Of a stretch of DNA of 64,000 bases, positions 36,401-48,242 are shown piece after piece; position 1 is the stretch's first letter; each line of letters opens with the position of its first letter. Location: NCBI GenBank assembly GCA_025642075.2, contig JAODUO010000465.1, positions 570,001-634,000 of the forward strand. Reading direction: 5' to 3'. The notes under the pieces were generated by a model. The model was not told where the DNA came from. It did no database searches and worked only from the letters and a program-made list of their open reading frames with translations. Source of the DNA: Ridgeia piscesae. Taxonomy: Eukaryota; Annelida; Polychaeta; Sabellida; Siboglinidae. The position numbers and the translations under genes were made by a program.

Positions 36401-38495
36401 AACACCAGACACCACTGTTTCATGCTGTCAGGTCTGACAACACTAGACACCACTGTTTCATGCTGTCAGGTCTGACAACACCAGACACCACTGTTTCATG
36501 CTGTCAGGTCTGACAACACCAGACACCACTGTTTCATGCTGTCAGGTCTGACAACACTAGACACCACTGTCTCATGCTGTCAGGTCTGACAACACTAGAC
36601 ACCACTGTTTCATGCTGTCAGGTCTGACAACACTGATCCGTGCTGTCAGACATTAATACCCACCATTGTCCCAGCTTTCGGTTGCTGGCATCACAATGTC
36701 ATTCTCATATGCTGGGACACTGCAGTTGCCATGGAAATATTCACCGTCCTCGTTTTGCTTTGTCTGTTCTGAACACAAGGACAACAGGCGACTCACAGAC
36801 CAGGGCAATTAAAACAATACATAACAGGGCCAGAAAGTCACTGTCAACAGATGGTTAAGCTACTAACAACTGTCTAACTATAATCCACATAGATAAACCA
36901 TTATCAAACACTATCAATTATCATTTGAACAAGATTACCTTGACATAATTTCTTCTTGATTTACTAAAATATAAGTGAAGTGAATTAAGTGAAGCTGTAA
37001 TATTATCACAATGGGAGAGTATTTTTAAACTGAAGCATATATTATTGTCAAATTAAACAACACTGACATTTTGCCAATGGATCAAAACGCAGTATCACAC
37101 ATTGATGCTTTCAAATGCATAACAAATCGCCTCAAATACATACAGGATATATATCTAATGTATGTTTTCAAACTGATCGTACCATAAACGAAATCAGGCT
37201 CAATCATAGCTCGGTCTGGACAACGTGACATGTGGTATCTCAACTCAACTCGCGGCACTTCATGTCTTGCATTGAACGGACATCGGACCATATCCATAGT
37301 TGGATTGTTCTAAGAATGATAAACATAACAGGTCAGCAAAGTCAACCAGAATCCCAAGACTATAGGAATGTCACTATTATGACTGGACAGGCCCTGTTAC
37401 CAAAGTTAACCAGACAATTTCTGCAAATGTATCAGGGATATCAATTATCAACTGAGGAAACATCCAGGTACCTGGATTGACATTACATTGCTAACTAGAT
37501 ATCAATTTGTTTAATAAAGGCACACCCCTACCTGACAAATACAGGAATAGATTTGGTCAAATTCAGCTAAAATACATAACGAAACTTCTCATAAGTTTTA
37601 TCATACACGCATATATCAAAAGTTCCACAAACACAATGGCCTTCAAATTGACAAATGCATTTACTCAAATAGAAGTTACCTTATAATTTATACTGGTTTT
37701 AGTGACACATTTTCTTTGACTGATATCACCCGAGTAGAACACTTAGCTATTTTATATTTTTTTACTGAAAGTATGAAACAGAACCAAATGAACAAACCAA
37801 GAAAGGTTCCCAAGTCTGGTGGCTTATTTAGTTTGCATAATTATACAATTGCCTTAATCTCCACGGGGGGGGTCACAGCTGTACAAACAATCTGGAGGGA
37901 AGACAAGGCTATGGGTCTCATTATGTTGTGATCTTGTGTCTTTATCTAAGAGTAGTCTATGACTAGAGAGAATTATGTGTTCAGATCAGGACATCACTCA
38001 GCATGATCAATGCATAGCACTGTGAAAACAGTGGTAAATTTGACCTTATCTGAATTAAATACACCATGTACAATGAGTAAATACAACTACAAATACAGGT
38101 CACTACATATATGGACTTTGCTACATTTCAAAAATAAAGAAAAATACACATTTGAGACTTTGCTACATTTCAAATATAAAATACACATTTGAGTACCTCT
38201 GAATGGATTTATTTTATCAATAAAGATTACTAGATTATTATAATGTCATTTATATTTAATACAATCATCTAATTGTATCTTCTGCAGGTAAAACAAAAAA
38301 TTATGATAAAACACTGAAAAACAGACAGGGTTGCCTCTGGAATTTTTTATTTTATGTAGTGTTACTTCAGTCTTCAGAACATACTTTTCGGCATTTCATG
38401 AGATGATAGGGAAACCTCTTTGCTCGAATCATGTGAGTGCTGTCATAGGGACACTCAATGTAATCCTCGGGGTCATTCACTTGGTACTGTGCCAT
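21496..38495 (-). CDS. GTSF1: GTSF1/Asterix-like protein with long RG-rich and helical tail
   Basis: Minus-strand exons: 38385-38495, 37183-37309, 36664-36768, 28752-28806, 27988-28256, 25813-26232, 24981-25051, 24319-24366, 22643-22696, 22008-22060, 21496-21508. All phases match; total 1326 nt (441 aa). Two CHHC zinc fingers of spacing C-x5-H-x9-H-x3-C lie at residues 15-35 and 47-67 ([18 protein letters not shown]). This is the U11-48K/GTSF1 RNA-binding fold. Acidic, Trp-containing sequence follows (W112, W121), as in the PIWI-contacting region of known GTSF1. Unusual for the family (about 170 aa) are RG motifs ([27 protein letters not shown]), a QSPQRV repeat at about 295-325, an acidic stretch and a basic helical tail at 387-441. 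GTSF1 is a PIWI cofactor in transposon silencing. The last exon (VQC, stop) is the least certain. Confidence 0.87.
22718..23800. repeat. Degenerate ~24-32-bp array in GTSF1 intron 8
   Basis: About 40 variable units built on GTGTTTGAC, TCTTTATAACATGTGTAGCA and related strings. The array begins about 20 bp upstream of the acceptor of the exon at 22643-22696. Unit lengths vary, so it is older or less homogenised than the other arrays. Confidence 0.9.
23801..24318. other. Rest of GTSF1 intron 8
   Basis: AT-rich intron sequence; nothing recognised. Confidence 0.6.
24367..25812. other. GTSF1 introns 6 and 7
   Basis: AT-rich intron sequence around the small exon at 24981-25051. No element with clear ends was seen. 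Confidence 0.55.
26233..27410 (-). repeat. 48-bp array made of copies of a GTSF1 splice acceptor
   Basis: About 26 units, mostly 48 bp (core CCCCTGAAAGACATCACATG), start exactly at the acceptor of the exon at 25813-26232. On the gene strand the true site reads GTGTCTTTCAG|GTGACAGTG, and each unit repeats ATGTCTTTCAG|GGGGCAG or a close variant. Units nearest the exon are the most diverged (some 43 bp); distal units are nearly identical. Confidence 0.93.
27647..27850. mobile_element. Foldback MITE-like inverted repeat
   Basis: Arms of about 85 bp (27647-27733 and 27768-27850) face each other across a ~35-bp spacer. Outer ends read TTATTGTAGTATAA and its complement; the inner arms share CGACCCGT and CTACGGGCC. 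There is no coding capacity. It sits in GTSF1 intron 5. Confidence 0.7.
28334..28455. repeat. ~20-bp array in GTSF1 intron 4
   Basis: About six units of GTCAAGTCYRCTGTCTGRTT type, close to the acceptor side of the exon at 27988-28256. Confidence 0.85.
28993..30787. mobile_element. Truncated hAT-like element (outer)
   Basis: The left end starts CAGAGATGGAGTGAGTAC and continues with ACTCGAGTACGATTAC-type subterminal motifs typical of small hAT elements. Related inverted motifs (GTAATCGTGAG) reappear at about 30760-30785, but the expected right terminus is missing where the 38-bp array begins. It contains the complete element at 29493-30318. Confidence 0.5.
29493..30318. mobile_element. Non-autonomous hAT-like element with 8-bp target duplication
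   Basis: The 826-bp element starts CAGACATGGGGTCAAATAC and ends GTATTTGACCCCATGTCTG. It is flanked by GATGGGTC (29485-29492) and GATGGGAC (30319-30326), a 7/8 match of the length expected for hAT. Subterminal AAGTATTT repeats face inward. Internal frames do not resemble a transposase that I recognise. Confidence 0.78.
30788..36640. repeat. 38-bp minisatellite, about 150 copies, in GTSF1 intron 3
   Basis: A 5.8-kb array with core TGTCAGGTCTGACAACAC. Each unit contains the dyad TGTCAG-GT-CTGACA. Two main variants (CACTAGACACC and CACCACACACC) and TTTCAT/CTCAT/CTTTATG variants are arranged in blocks. A block near 31201 recurs near 32532, about 35 units later, showing higher-order duplication. 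One unit near 35821 is corrupted. The array ends about 24 bp from the donor of the exon at 36664-36768. Confidence 0.96.
37310..38384. other. GTSF1 intron 1
   Basis: AT-rich unique intron sequence; nothing recognised. Confidence 0.6.
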
Positions 38496-38842
38496 TGTGT
38501 CACTGTTCTTGTGGTTGTCCCAGCTGCAGGTGCCTCAGATATATCACCTGTCATAGGAAACAATGACTGCATTCAATATTAAACACACATATTTTGTCAT
38601 AAAATTATAATATATATATATATATATACACATATATATATATATATATATATATAATTATATTGCTTCCCTGATATATGAAATAAAATGAGTGCGCCAA
38701 TTTTCTAAACCGCTTTGCCAACTGAACACACACCAACTGTATTTCGTAAGCAGCTAATCCGTAAAACCTACGCACTGAGTTTTAATTATCCAACAAACAC
38801 CCTTTCCTACCAGCTCTGCGAATAATAGCAACTGTTTTCTTA

Positions 38843-38876
38843 ATTTGCAGAGCAGTGACGTCACTGCTCTGCAAAT
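38843..38876. promoter_or_regulatory. 34-bp perfect palindrome centred on a CRE, upstream of GTSF1
   Basis: The half-site ATTTGCAGAGCAGTGAC is followed at once by its exact reverse complement. The centre, TGACGTCA (38856-38863), is a full cAMP-response element. It lies about 350 bp upstream of the GTSF1 start codon, in a patch of related strings (GCAGAGCTGCTCTG, AATAGCCAGTCC), so it may belong to a MITE and not to a dedicated promoter. Confidence 0.6.
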
Positions 38877-38899
38877 AGTGGCGAGTGTGACCTTATTCG

Positions 38900-40362
38900 C
38901 AGAGCTGCTCTGTGAATAGCCAGTCCGTATTTGCAAAGCTGCTCTGCGAAAAGCCAGTGGGTTTAATTATTATTATTCCAGTCATTTGTCTACAATCTAA
39001 TTTAACACAAATTTGTCTTAACCTATTTGGTTGTAAATAGACGTAATTAACTGTAAATATTAGTTTATAATCTCTTAACATTTTTAACCTTCCAACCTTT
39101 TTAACAACAAATATATCGTAATTTTCAGACTTAAAATCATCTTATTAGGAAACATTTTGCTTATGTTTTAAACCATGAGAACCCCTCCAAAAAAGTGGAA
39201 TATTTCCTCGATTGCCAGGGTTACCACAGTACTATGAAGGAGTGGTTTTATCGTGGTTATTCAGCGGTCGGCTGACGTGTCAAACTCATAACTAAGCACG
39301 CAGTGCCAGTGACGCACCACTATTTCGCAGTCAATGGTAACAAGTCTGAAGTCAGTAGCACAATCTCCGTCACACCGTGTTAAATTCATCAGATCATTCC
39401 AGTGACAATCAATATAGACACATCAAACATAACAGTAATGCGTACTAATGATTTTTTGCAATACGTTATGATTATGCTTAGATCTGTTCTACATACCACG
39501 AAACGCCGTACGAACAGCACTACTAATGCTTTCCTTCAGTTAAATAGGTCATGAAGTGTAAACAGAGCACGTGATACTGATACTGACCATTCGTTGGCTA
39601 TAATATCTAGGACACGCTATTTTTTATGCGCAATTGTTTAGAGGCCAACAATACAAGATGGGTTATCTTTTAAGTTGGCCATTAAAACAGTAACATAAAC
39701 AATAATAAAATCATAATAATAATGCAAAGTGCTAAACAATTTTTAGTGCTGCTACCTGGTGTTGCGGTTGGTAAGTTCAACATTTCTCCAAACAATCCAT
39801 AAAGCTGGGCCACGTGGCCCTGAACACTTCATAGCCACTTGGCCCTGTTTTAGTGAAGTCCTATGTACTATTGTGAGTTTATAATTATGAAGAATTGAAT
39901 CTCAGTGATTGTCTCGTATCTTCAAGAATGTCATCATGGTTCACCATATTCACCTATTTGACATTAATATTTGTCTCTGATTATATATATTTATATGAGA
40001 AACTAGTAACAATATAGAAGCTCTTTGTATAAACCGTTGCATTTAATAATAATTAAATAAGATTACTTTCAAAGATTTATAAACTCATGCAAAAACGCGG
40101 GCCGAAAACCAACAACGTCGGCCTGCTCTATTTGGTTTGTCTCCGTTCCGTCGCAGATGGCCTTTGCGTACTGAAATATAGATACACATTATTGTTAATA
40201 TTTCCCCGTGTTAACAACACATTCATATGAATACCTCTTTATGGTCCCCTGGTAATGTGACTATTGTTATTGTTAGTCACATCGTTTCTTTGGTTGTTCG
40301 GTTAAATATAACAACACTTCACACAATAGTGAAATAATATAAATGACAAAATTAAGTCAACA
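38900..40362. other. Region upstream of GTSF1
   Basis: Mostly unique AT-rich sequence. A minus-strand frame of 33 codons with an acceptor-like start (TATTTCAG|TACGCAAAGG) lies at about 40070-40170, but I cannot tie it to any gene. Confidence 0.4.
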
Positions 40363-40537
40363 GCCTACACAACCCTTGTCCGACCAATACTTGAATATGC
40401 GTCAGCATCATGGGATCCACACTGCCTAAAACATATTCAAACCTTAGAAAGAATCCAAAGACAATCTGCCAGATTTTGTACACAAAACTATTCTAGAGAA
40501 CCAGGAACAGTAATCCAACTTCTTAAAGACCTCCAGT
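40363..40537 (+). pseudogene. LINE reverse-transcriptase fragment, 5' part
   Basis: The open stretch reads TLVRPILEYASASWDPH then LERIQRQSARF, the familiar C-terminal block of CR1/L2/jockey-type reverse transcriptases. It is interrupted at 40538 by the large TIR element, and the frame resumes at 48243. Earlier parts of the LINE are absent, so it was already 5'-truncated. Confidence 0.85.
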
Positions 40538-40639
40538 CCCAGCTAGCAAATCTACGTGGTTATCACGTGGTAGCCACGTGGCGTTATCGTGGCTACCACG
40601 TCGAAAACGTTACGTCGAAACGACGTGATTTTGTCGAGT

Positions 40640-41280
40640 CGCGGCTACGTCGTCGCCACGTTTTCTACCACGTTTATACCACGTTATAGGTGGCATTTTC
40701 TACGTGGATACCACGTGATTTTGTAGGTCGCAGTTACGTGGTCACCACGTGAAAATTTCACATATATATCACATTATTATCACGTTTCCACCACGTTTAT
40801 ACCACATTATAGGTGGCATTTTCTACGTGGATACGACGTGATTTTGTAGGGTCGCAGTTACGTGGTCACCACGTGAAAATTTCACATATATATCACATTA
40901 TTATCATGTTTCCACCACGTTTATACCACGTTATAGGTGGCATTTTCTACGTGGATACGACGTGATTTTGTATGGTCGCAGTGACGTGGTCACCGCGTGA
41001 AAATTTCACATATATATCACATTATTATCACGTTTCCACCACGTTTATACCACGTTATAGGTGGCATTTTCTACGTGGATACGACGTGATTTTGTAGGGT
41101 CGCAGTTACGTGGTAACCACGTGAACATTTCACATATATCACATTATTATCACGTTTCCACCACGTTTATACCACGTTATAGGTGGCATTTTCTACGTGG
41201 ATACGACGTGATTTTGTAGGGTCGCAGTTACGTAGTCACCAAGTGAAAATTTCACATATACATCACGTTGATGTCACGTT
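40640..41280. repeat. ~123-bp subterminal array, left end of the TIR element
   Basis: About five units sharing CACGTTATAGGTGGCATTTT and a repeated ACGTGGTCACCACGTG palindrome. Confidence 0.9.
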
Positions 41281-43260
41281 TACTATACGTTACACTCATA
41301 CAAAACAGTCTTGTATTTAACGTTGGGTTGATCGCAATAATCGAGCCCCAAAACGTACAACAGTACTTATTCATAATTGGTATATGAAACGATGACAATC
41401 ACGATCATCCCAACACCGCGATGAAAACTCGCTACATCGGCGCCACATGTTAAATAGTTCAGATTGAATACATCTATCATTTGCAAGGTGACGCCAATGT
41501 GGCTGTTTTCCTCGCGATACGAAGTTACACTCCGCGCGTGTTCGTCGGCGTTTGCACTCCACGGTTACGTCGTCGAGTTTCACCGACACTATTTTCGTCG
41601 TTCCCTTGGCATTTCGTCTCCATTGTTCAGTTTCCGTTATTGTGGCATAACGCTGACTTTAGATAAAACACAAGTTATTTTTTTTTAAAATAAACAAACA
41701 ACACAACAGACTAACTTTTGCAAGAAATGTAAAACATTTTAATTATCGATGTAATTGGTACATCATAGAAATGATAATTTGATAGTAATTCACTTCACTT
41801 CACTTTCAGATGAAAGTACTGTCGAGGCAGGCAATATCTGTTTCTTTGGAGCCGGTCCTAAACAGAAGAACATTTAAAACTATCATTTAATTAAACTATT
41901 TAACAATAAAACAAACAATATTTATTCTATTAAATGTACCGTGAGTTAGAAAATCTTAAGATTAATCATTGTATCAACATATTTCACGAAATCAAAATAT
42001 GATTCGAGGCATGATATTGTTTCAAACCAAGATTTAACTGGTGACACCACCGACACCTCATGCACTTTCGAATTAAAAAAACATTGGAAATCTAAGACAA
42101 CAAAGACAGAATACAGAGATGATCAGCATCACTGACATGCTAACAAGTGGACAACCAGGTACACATGATCCACGTTAATTACCTTAATTGTTAGTCTTGG
42201 TCAATCATAACACCATTACTACTTGTTGTATCTAGCAAAATGCAATGCATTTTCATTTCCTATAGCCTAATTGCATGGGGAAAGAAACTATACTTAAGTA
42301 TAGCCACTTTTTACAAGAAGACACAACGACCCTAGTCTATATCAGAATTCTTAATTACCTTATACTTGTATCAATAGACAAAAAACACTGAAACGTTAAT
42401 TTATTATGGTAAGGAAAAGTAGCTTCAAGTCTGATGGGGCACAATGGTCGAGCATTTAGTGTTGCATGGACAGTCATTCAAAGAAACTTGGGTTCAAATA
42501 ATTGCGCCAGCCATGCAGTGGATCAGTATAGTTTTACCGTTTTATCCACCATGTTGAAACATGAGCATCCTCCCCATCTGACTTGTATTTTTCGGTTGGT
42601 TTCTTCTATCTTGTGTTTATGCAAAATGAAGTAAAAATATTCCATGCAGGTAAATGGAAAACTGGACATAGACTGAAGGACTCACCGAGTGGCAAAATGA
42701 TGTTGATCGTATATGTTGGTAGAAAAACATTTTAAATTACAAGACAACAATCAACAATAATCATGTTATTATATAACAATGGCATACTGTTTATGATGTA
42801 ATTAAACTTACTGTTTATTTTCCTGGCGATTGGCAGATCGATAAATGCGATCTTGCCCTTCTTCCCCTTCAGGCTGTACCACACCATACAAAACATTTGT
42901 TCCGATATTTCTTAGCACAGCGGGTGTCGTAAATGATGAAATATTTGTGGCCCGGGCACTCCTTGGACTGTGGCTTATTTCGGCCACGGCCGAAGGGGCG
43001 GATGCCTGCACTTAGTGTAATTTAATCCCATTTCAATGATGACAAATTGCATTGCCAGAGACTAGGACTGGGAAGTCCACAGACATCCCTGTAACCTATA
43101 CTGCCCTTATCTAGATGAAAGACGTAACAACTTTATCACTGTCACTGCTTCATCCGTTCTTCCCGCCAAAACTCACCAGAGTTTATTCCTGATTCTCAAT
43201 TTGCCAAACAGTCTACGTGCATACAATTTATGTCAATTATTTTATTTGGATTGTAAAATG
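41281..43260. other. Interior of the TIR element, left half
   Basis: Unique sequence. A minus-strand stretch at about 42810-43004 is open and bounded by acceptor-like (GTGCAG) and donor-like (ACA|GTAAGT) sites. A second minus-strand frame lies at 41371-41589. I recognise neither product. Confidence 0.35.
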
Positions 43261-43815
<555 letters not shown>

Positions 43816-44625
43816 ATACTTACGCATCCAATTTCACTCCTTGTGGTTGTATGTGTGTTCACGCATGTGTACCCATGTCTGGACATTATGTTTTGTGTGT
43901 GTAATCCTTTACAATAAGTATGTATTGTATATAATATTAGTGCACATACACGGGCATACACACATGCAAGCATATTCGTCATGGGAAAAAAGACCCCAAT
44001 TTTTAAATTAGTGGATTTTTTGTGTTGGTGGGGTTTTGGGGTTGGGGTTTGGTGGGGTGGGGTGGGGTGTGCGTGGGGTGTGCGTGTGGGGTGTGTGTGT
44101 GTGTGTGGTGGGTGTGGTGGGGGGGGGGTGTGGTGTGTGGGGTGCGTGTTTTGTGTACCTGCAGGTACTAAATAACAAGGGGGTACGACACATACAAACA
44201 TGGGTACACAAACGATTATACACACGGGTACACGCATGGCGGACGCAAGCACGCACGCCCCACACACACATACACACACCCCGCACAAGCTGCACGTTAT
44301 TACGATATGTAACAGTCTCCTAGTGAGATCACCGCTATGTACCACGTATTTTCCATTTGTATAAGTGGCGCTACCATGGTCAGCAAATTGTCAAGTAAGG
44401 TGGCATTCTTAAGATTGTTTTAGCTGTCCTGTTCCATTTGGCGCAGATCTTGAATTTCCTCGCCGCATTCTTTGTCTTGGTTTTCCGTATTCGATGACGT
44501 CGGCGGTGACGACATCATAATGATGCAACTATCACTACCGCCAGCCCCAAGCTTAAAATTCCTTCCTCTGTTAACGGCGTGATTCTTGTGAAACGTTCTC
44601 TCAGGTAAACACCGAAGGGGTAAAC

Positions 44626-44960
44626 ACTGATCCCCCGTAGACGAGTCGAACTGATCCTCCGTAGAGAAGTCAAACTTATCCCCCGTAGACAAGTCGAACT
44701 GATCCCCCGTAGACAAGTCGAACTGATACCCCGTAGACAAGTCGAACTGATCCCCCGTATACAAGTCGAACTGATCCCCCGTAAACAAGTCGAATTGATC
44801 CCCCGTAGACAAGTCGAACTGATCCCCCTTTAAAAAAGTCGAACTGATCCCCCGTAGACAAGTCGAACTGATCCCCCGTAGACAAATCGGGAAATGACCC
44901 CCCTTTGACAAGTCGATGAAATGATCCCCCCCAGAAAGGGCGAACTGATCCCCCGAAAAA
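44626..44960 (-). repeat. 24-bp coding-phase array inside the TIR element
   Basis: About 13 units of 24 bp (core AAGTCGAACTGATCCCCCGT). The minus strand stays open across it from 44911 to 44420 (163 codons) and reads as 8-residue units of the type STGDQFDL, followed by about 90 non-repetitive codons. Degraded copies recur at 45095-45245 after TA-rich sequence. A real protein cannot be confirmed. Confidence 0.8.
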
Positions 44961-45249
44961 TATATATAAATATATATATATATTTTATATATATATATAT
45001 AATATTTTTTGAATTAGTTGTAAAACGAGAAAAGGCGGGGTTTCTAGGGGTTATTTTCTAAAAATTTTCCGTGTATACATACATATACATATCACAAGTC
45101 GATGAACTGATCCCCCGTAGACCGTAATATTATATATATAATATATATATATATAAAAAAAAATATATATATATATTTTAATTTTGTCGAATCAGTTGTG
45201 AAATTGAGAAAACGGCGTTTGGCTTGTCTACGGGGGATTAGTTTGACTA

Positions 45250-47225
45250 TAATATTATGTGTGCGTGTATACATACATATACATATATATGTGTGTGTGA
45301 CCTGAAATACATATCAATTTATTGTTGGTCTGGTGCTAATTCTTAAATAAACGAAGGCCTTTATGTCATGCTATTTAAAATAGTTATGTTGGCTACATGT
45401 TACATATATCTGAACATGGGCCATAGCCTGCCCCCAAACACACACAGAAAATGTGGAGGGTAGACTTCGGACTCATAACAGCTTGCCTGACAAGATGCAG
45501 ATATTACAGATGTGCCTGTATATGACTTTCCAATCCCATCTTTTGGCAAAGAAATTTGTCATCACTCAAATGGAATCAAATTACACAAAGTGCAGGAAAC
45601 TGCTGGACTAAGATCAAGTTGCGCTCTGCGGCCAACCAAGCAATTTATCTAGTGATTTTCCATTGGGTGGTCGGAAGGTTTTTTTAGTATGTACAGAGGA
45701 GCGATCAGTCTCGCTATATGCCTGTAAATTTGATTGTTTTAACTGAAAAAAGTGGGGGGACATTTCCTATGCTGTCCCCTTGATCAAGCTGAATATTCCA
45801 CAGTTTGCTCATGTGCAGTTAAAAACGGGTTAGTAAAAACGTTTATTTTTGTTTTTACGAAGAGATGGCCTTTTACCCAGGCCACAAGTGCCGCAATTTT
45901 CGTCTGATGCTTGCGACACTTGAAGTGACAAATGTGTTGCTGGCTGAAATTGTTCGCAACCTCCAGCGCTCGATGATGGAGATGACCCCACTGGCACAGC
46001 CACGCGTATTATATTTCACATTCCATCACTGGAGGTGGAGGCAGCAACGGTGACATGATGACGTCAGTTGTTTGCGCGCGCCAAAAATATTTCATGAAAG
46101 CTTGCTTTCTACTGGTTGTTGTTTGTGCAGCAATTTATTTTACGTTTTGACTTTAAGTGCTAGATACAGTAGTCAACTATCATACGAGGAATTGACAAGC
46201 GTCTTAAGGTATGTATAGGAGATACTTATTTACTAAAAATGTGTTGAATTAATATGGCGTAAACAGACAGATGATGTAAAGTGAAGTTGTAGTATTTTTT
46301 TCTGGTCTGGGACCGGGTTGATAATGGCCATTTGTTATGTTATGTAGTAATTTGTCATGTAGTAATTTGTAATGTACAATATTATCTTTATTGGTTCATA
46401 GTTTAATGTCATTTAAACTAGAGTACATACTAGGCCTACTAAATTACATTGGGATTCTCTAATAAATAGCACTGCACTAAATAAAATGTGGTACTTAACA
46501 ATATTAATAGTCTTGTGTACTTTTCAAAATGTTTTCTGAATAACTAGAAACCCACATTATCTAATGTATCTCTCACATTTTATAACTATTTCAGGTGAAG
46601 ATGAAAACAGAGAAGTGGTCGCACCCAAAAAAAATCTGAAAAAGGATCATTTGCCCCAGTATTGCTGATATCGGCCCGATATCAGTTCCGACATTGGGCC
46701 GGTATCAGCCCTTGCGATCTCGTTCCCGGCATGAATGGTGCTGCCATCTTACGGCAACATAATTAATTATTAGAGCAAGAAATGATTGCGCCATCTCACG
46801 GCGTTTATGTAATCGAGGTTTGTGCAGAAGAGTGGCGCCGCTATTTGTGAGTGTGGTGTACTAAAGGAAAAGTAGCCGAATCAAAGCATTTTAGGCCGGA
46901 ACATTCTTTATCCTTTACTATTAGAGTGATACCAAGCAAGATAATATGGCTATGTTATTGAAAGAGACATTATTATTGTTATGTTGATTAGACCAAGTCG
47001 TGGCAACAGCTCTTAAGAGCTACATACTCTAATACCATTTTATTTCACAAATTAACGACCACTTTCTTGCCACATGGCATGCAGTTTATTGATACACGTG
47101 ATAGTTCAGTAACACGATCACAACACTTGTTGGGGAATTGTTGATTTTAACCCTTAATATGGTATTCTAATGTTACAAAATGTGATATTATTACTATAAA
47201 ATGATAATACTGATTCTGAACAAAT
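45250..47225. other. Interior of the TIR element, right half
   Basis: Unique sequence. A 62-codon plus-strand frame lies at 45865-46053 (MAFYPGHKCRNFRLMLATLE...), with no recognised relatives. Nothing else could be named. Confidence 0.35.
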
Positions 47226-47249
47226 GTATTGGTTGTCACACATATATGC

Positions 47250-47380
47250 ACCATGTATACATATTTTCAAGTGGCTGCACCTACTATTTGGAATATCCTT
47301 CCTTTTAATGTTAGATCAGCTGGCAATATAACTCAACTCAACTGTCACATAAAACACACCTTTAAAACATTGTCACGCAT
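47250..47380 (+). pseudogene. Second LINE reverse-transcriptase C-terminal fragment
   Basis: The plus strand encodes FQVAAPTIWNILPFNVRSAG, matching the AAPxxWNxLPxxVR block near the C-terminus of CR1-like reverse transcriptases. It lies inside the TIR element just before the right subterminal array, so it is nested or captured. Confidence 0.7.
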
Positions 47381-48200
47381 GGTCACGACTCTACCACGTC
47401 AATTCCACTTTCACCAAACTGCCACCATTTTACAACGTCACATGTGGCCATGACTCTACTACGTCAATACCACTTTCACCAAACATCTACCATCTTGCAA
47501 CGTTGTCACAGGTGGCCACGAATCTACCACGTCAATACCACTTTCACCAAACATCTACCAAATTGCAACGTTGTCACAGGTGGCCACGAATCTACCACGT
47601 CAATTCCACTTTCACCAAACTGCCACCACTTTACAACGTCACAAATGGCCACGAATCTACCACGTCAATACCACTTTCACCAAAATGCCACAATATTGCA
47701 ACGTTATCACGCACGGCCACGAATCTACCACGTCAATTCCACTTTCACCAAACTGCCACCATTTTACAACGTCACAAATGGCCGCGAACCTACCACGTCA
47801 ATACCACTTTCACCAAACGGGCCCCCATATTGCAAGTTATCACGCACGGCCACGAATCTACCACGTCAATTCCACTTTCACCAAACTGCCACCATTTTAC
47901 AACGTCACACATCGCCACGAATCTACCACGTCAATACCACTTTCACCAAACGGCCACCATATTGCAACGTTATCACGCACGGCCACGAATCTACCACGTC
48001 AATTCCACTTTCACCAAACTGCCACCATTTTACAACGTCACACATAGCCACGAATCTACCACGTCAATACCACTTTCACCATACTGCCACCATATTGCAA
48101 CATCATGGTCACGGCTCTTCCACGTCAATGCCACTTTCACCTAACTGCCACCTCATGGCCACGTGACTATGCCACGTCACTGCCACTTTCACGTAACCGC
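47376..48200. repeat. ~66-bp subterminal array, right end of the TIR element
   Basis: About 12 units (core CTACCACGTCAATTCCACTT) in two alternating flavours (AATACC and AATTCC; GCCACCATTTTACAACGTCA). The plus strand is open in all three frames, an artefact of repetition. Confidence 0.92.
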
Positions 48201-48242
48201 CACATTTTTTCAACGTGGTAACCACGTGGTGTGTTAGCTGGG

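Noticed and set aside
30788..36640. Possible CRISPR array because of regular short repeats
   Set aside because: Units are directly adjacent 38-mers with no unique spacers and no cas genes. It is a eukaryotic minisatellite.
40070..40170. Terminal exon of an unknown minus-strand gene (VVGFRPAFLHEFINL)
   Set aside because: Only 33 codons, no partner exon in phase, and the sequence upstream is occupied by transposons.
47444..48166. 240-codon plus-strand frame (TTSIPLSPNCHHFTTS repeats)
   Set aside because: Subterminal ~66-bp array of the TIR element, open in all three frames.
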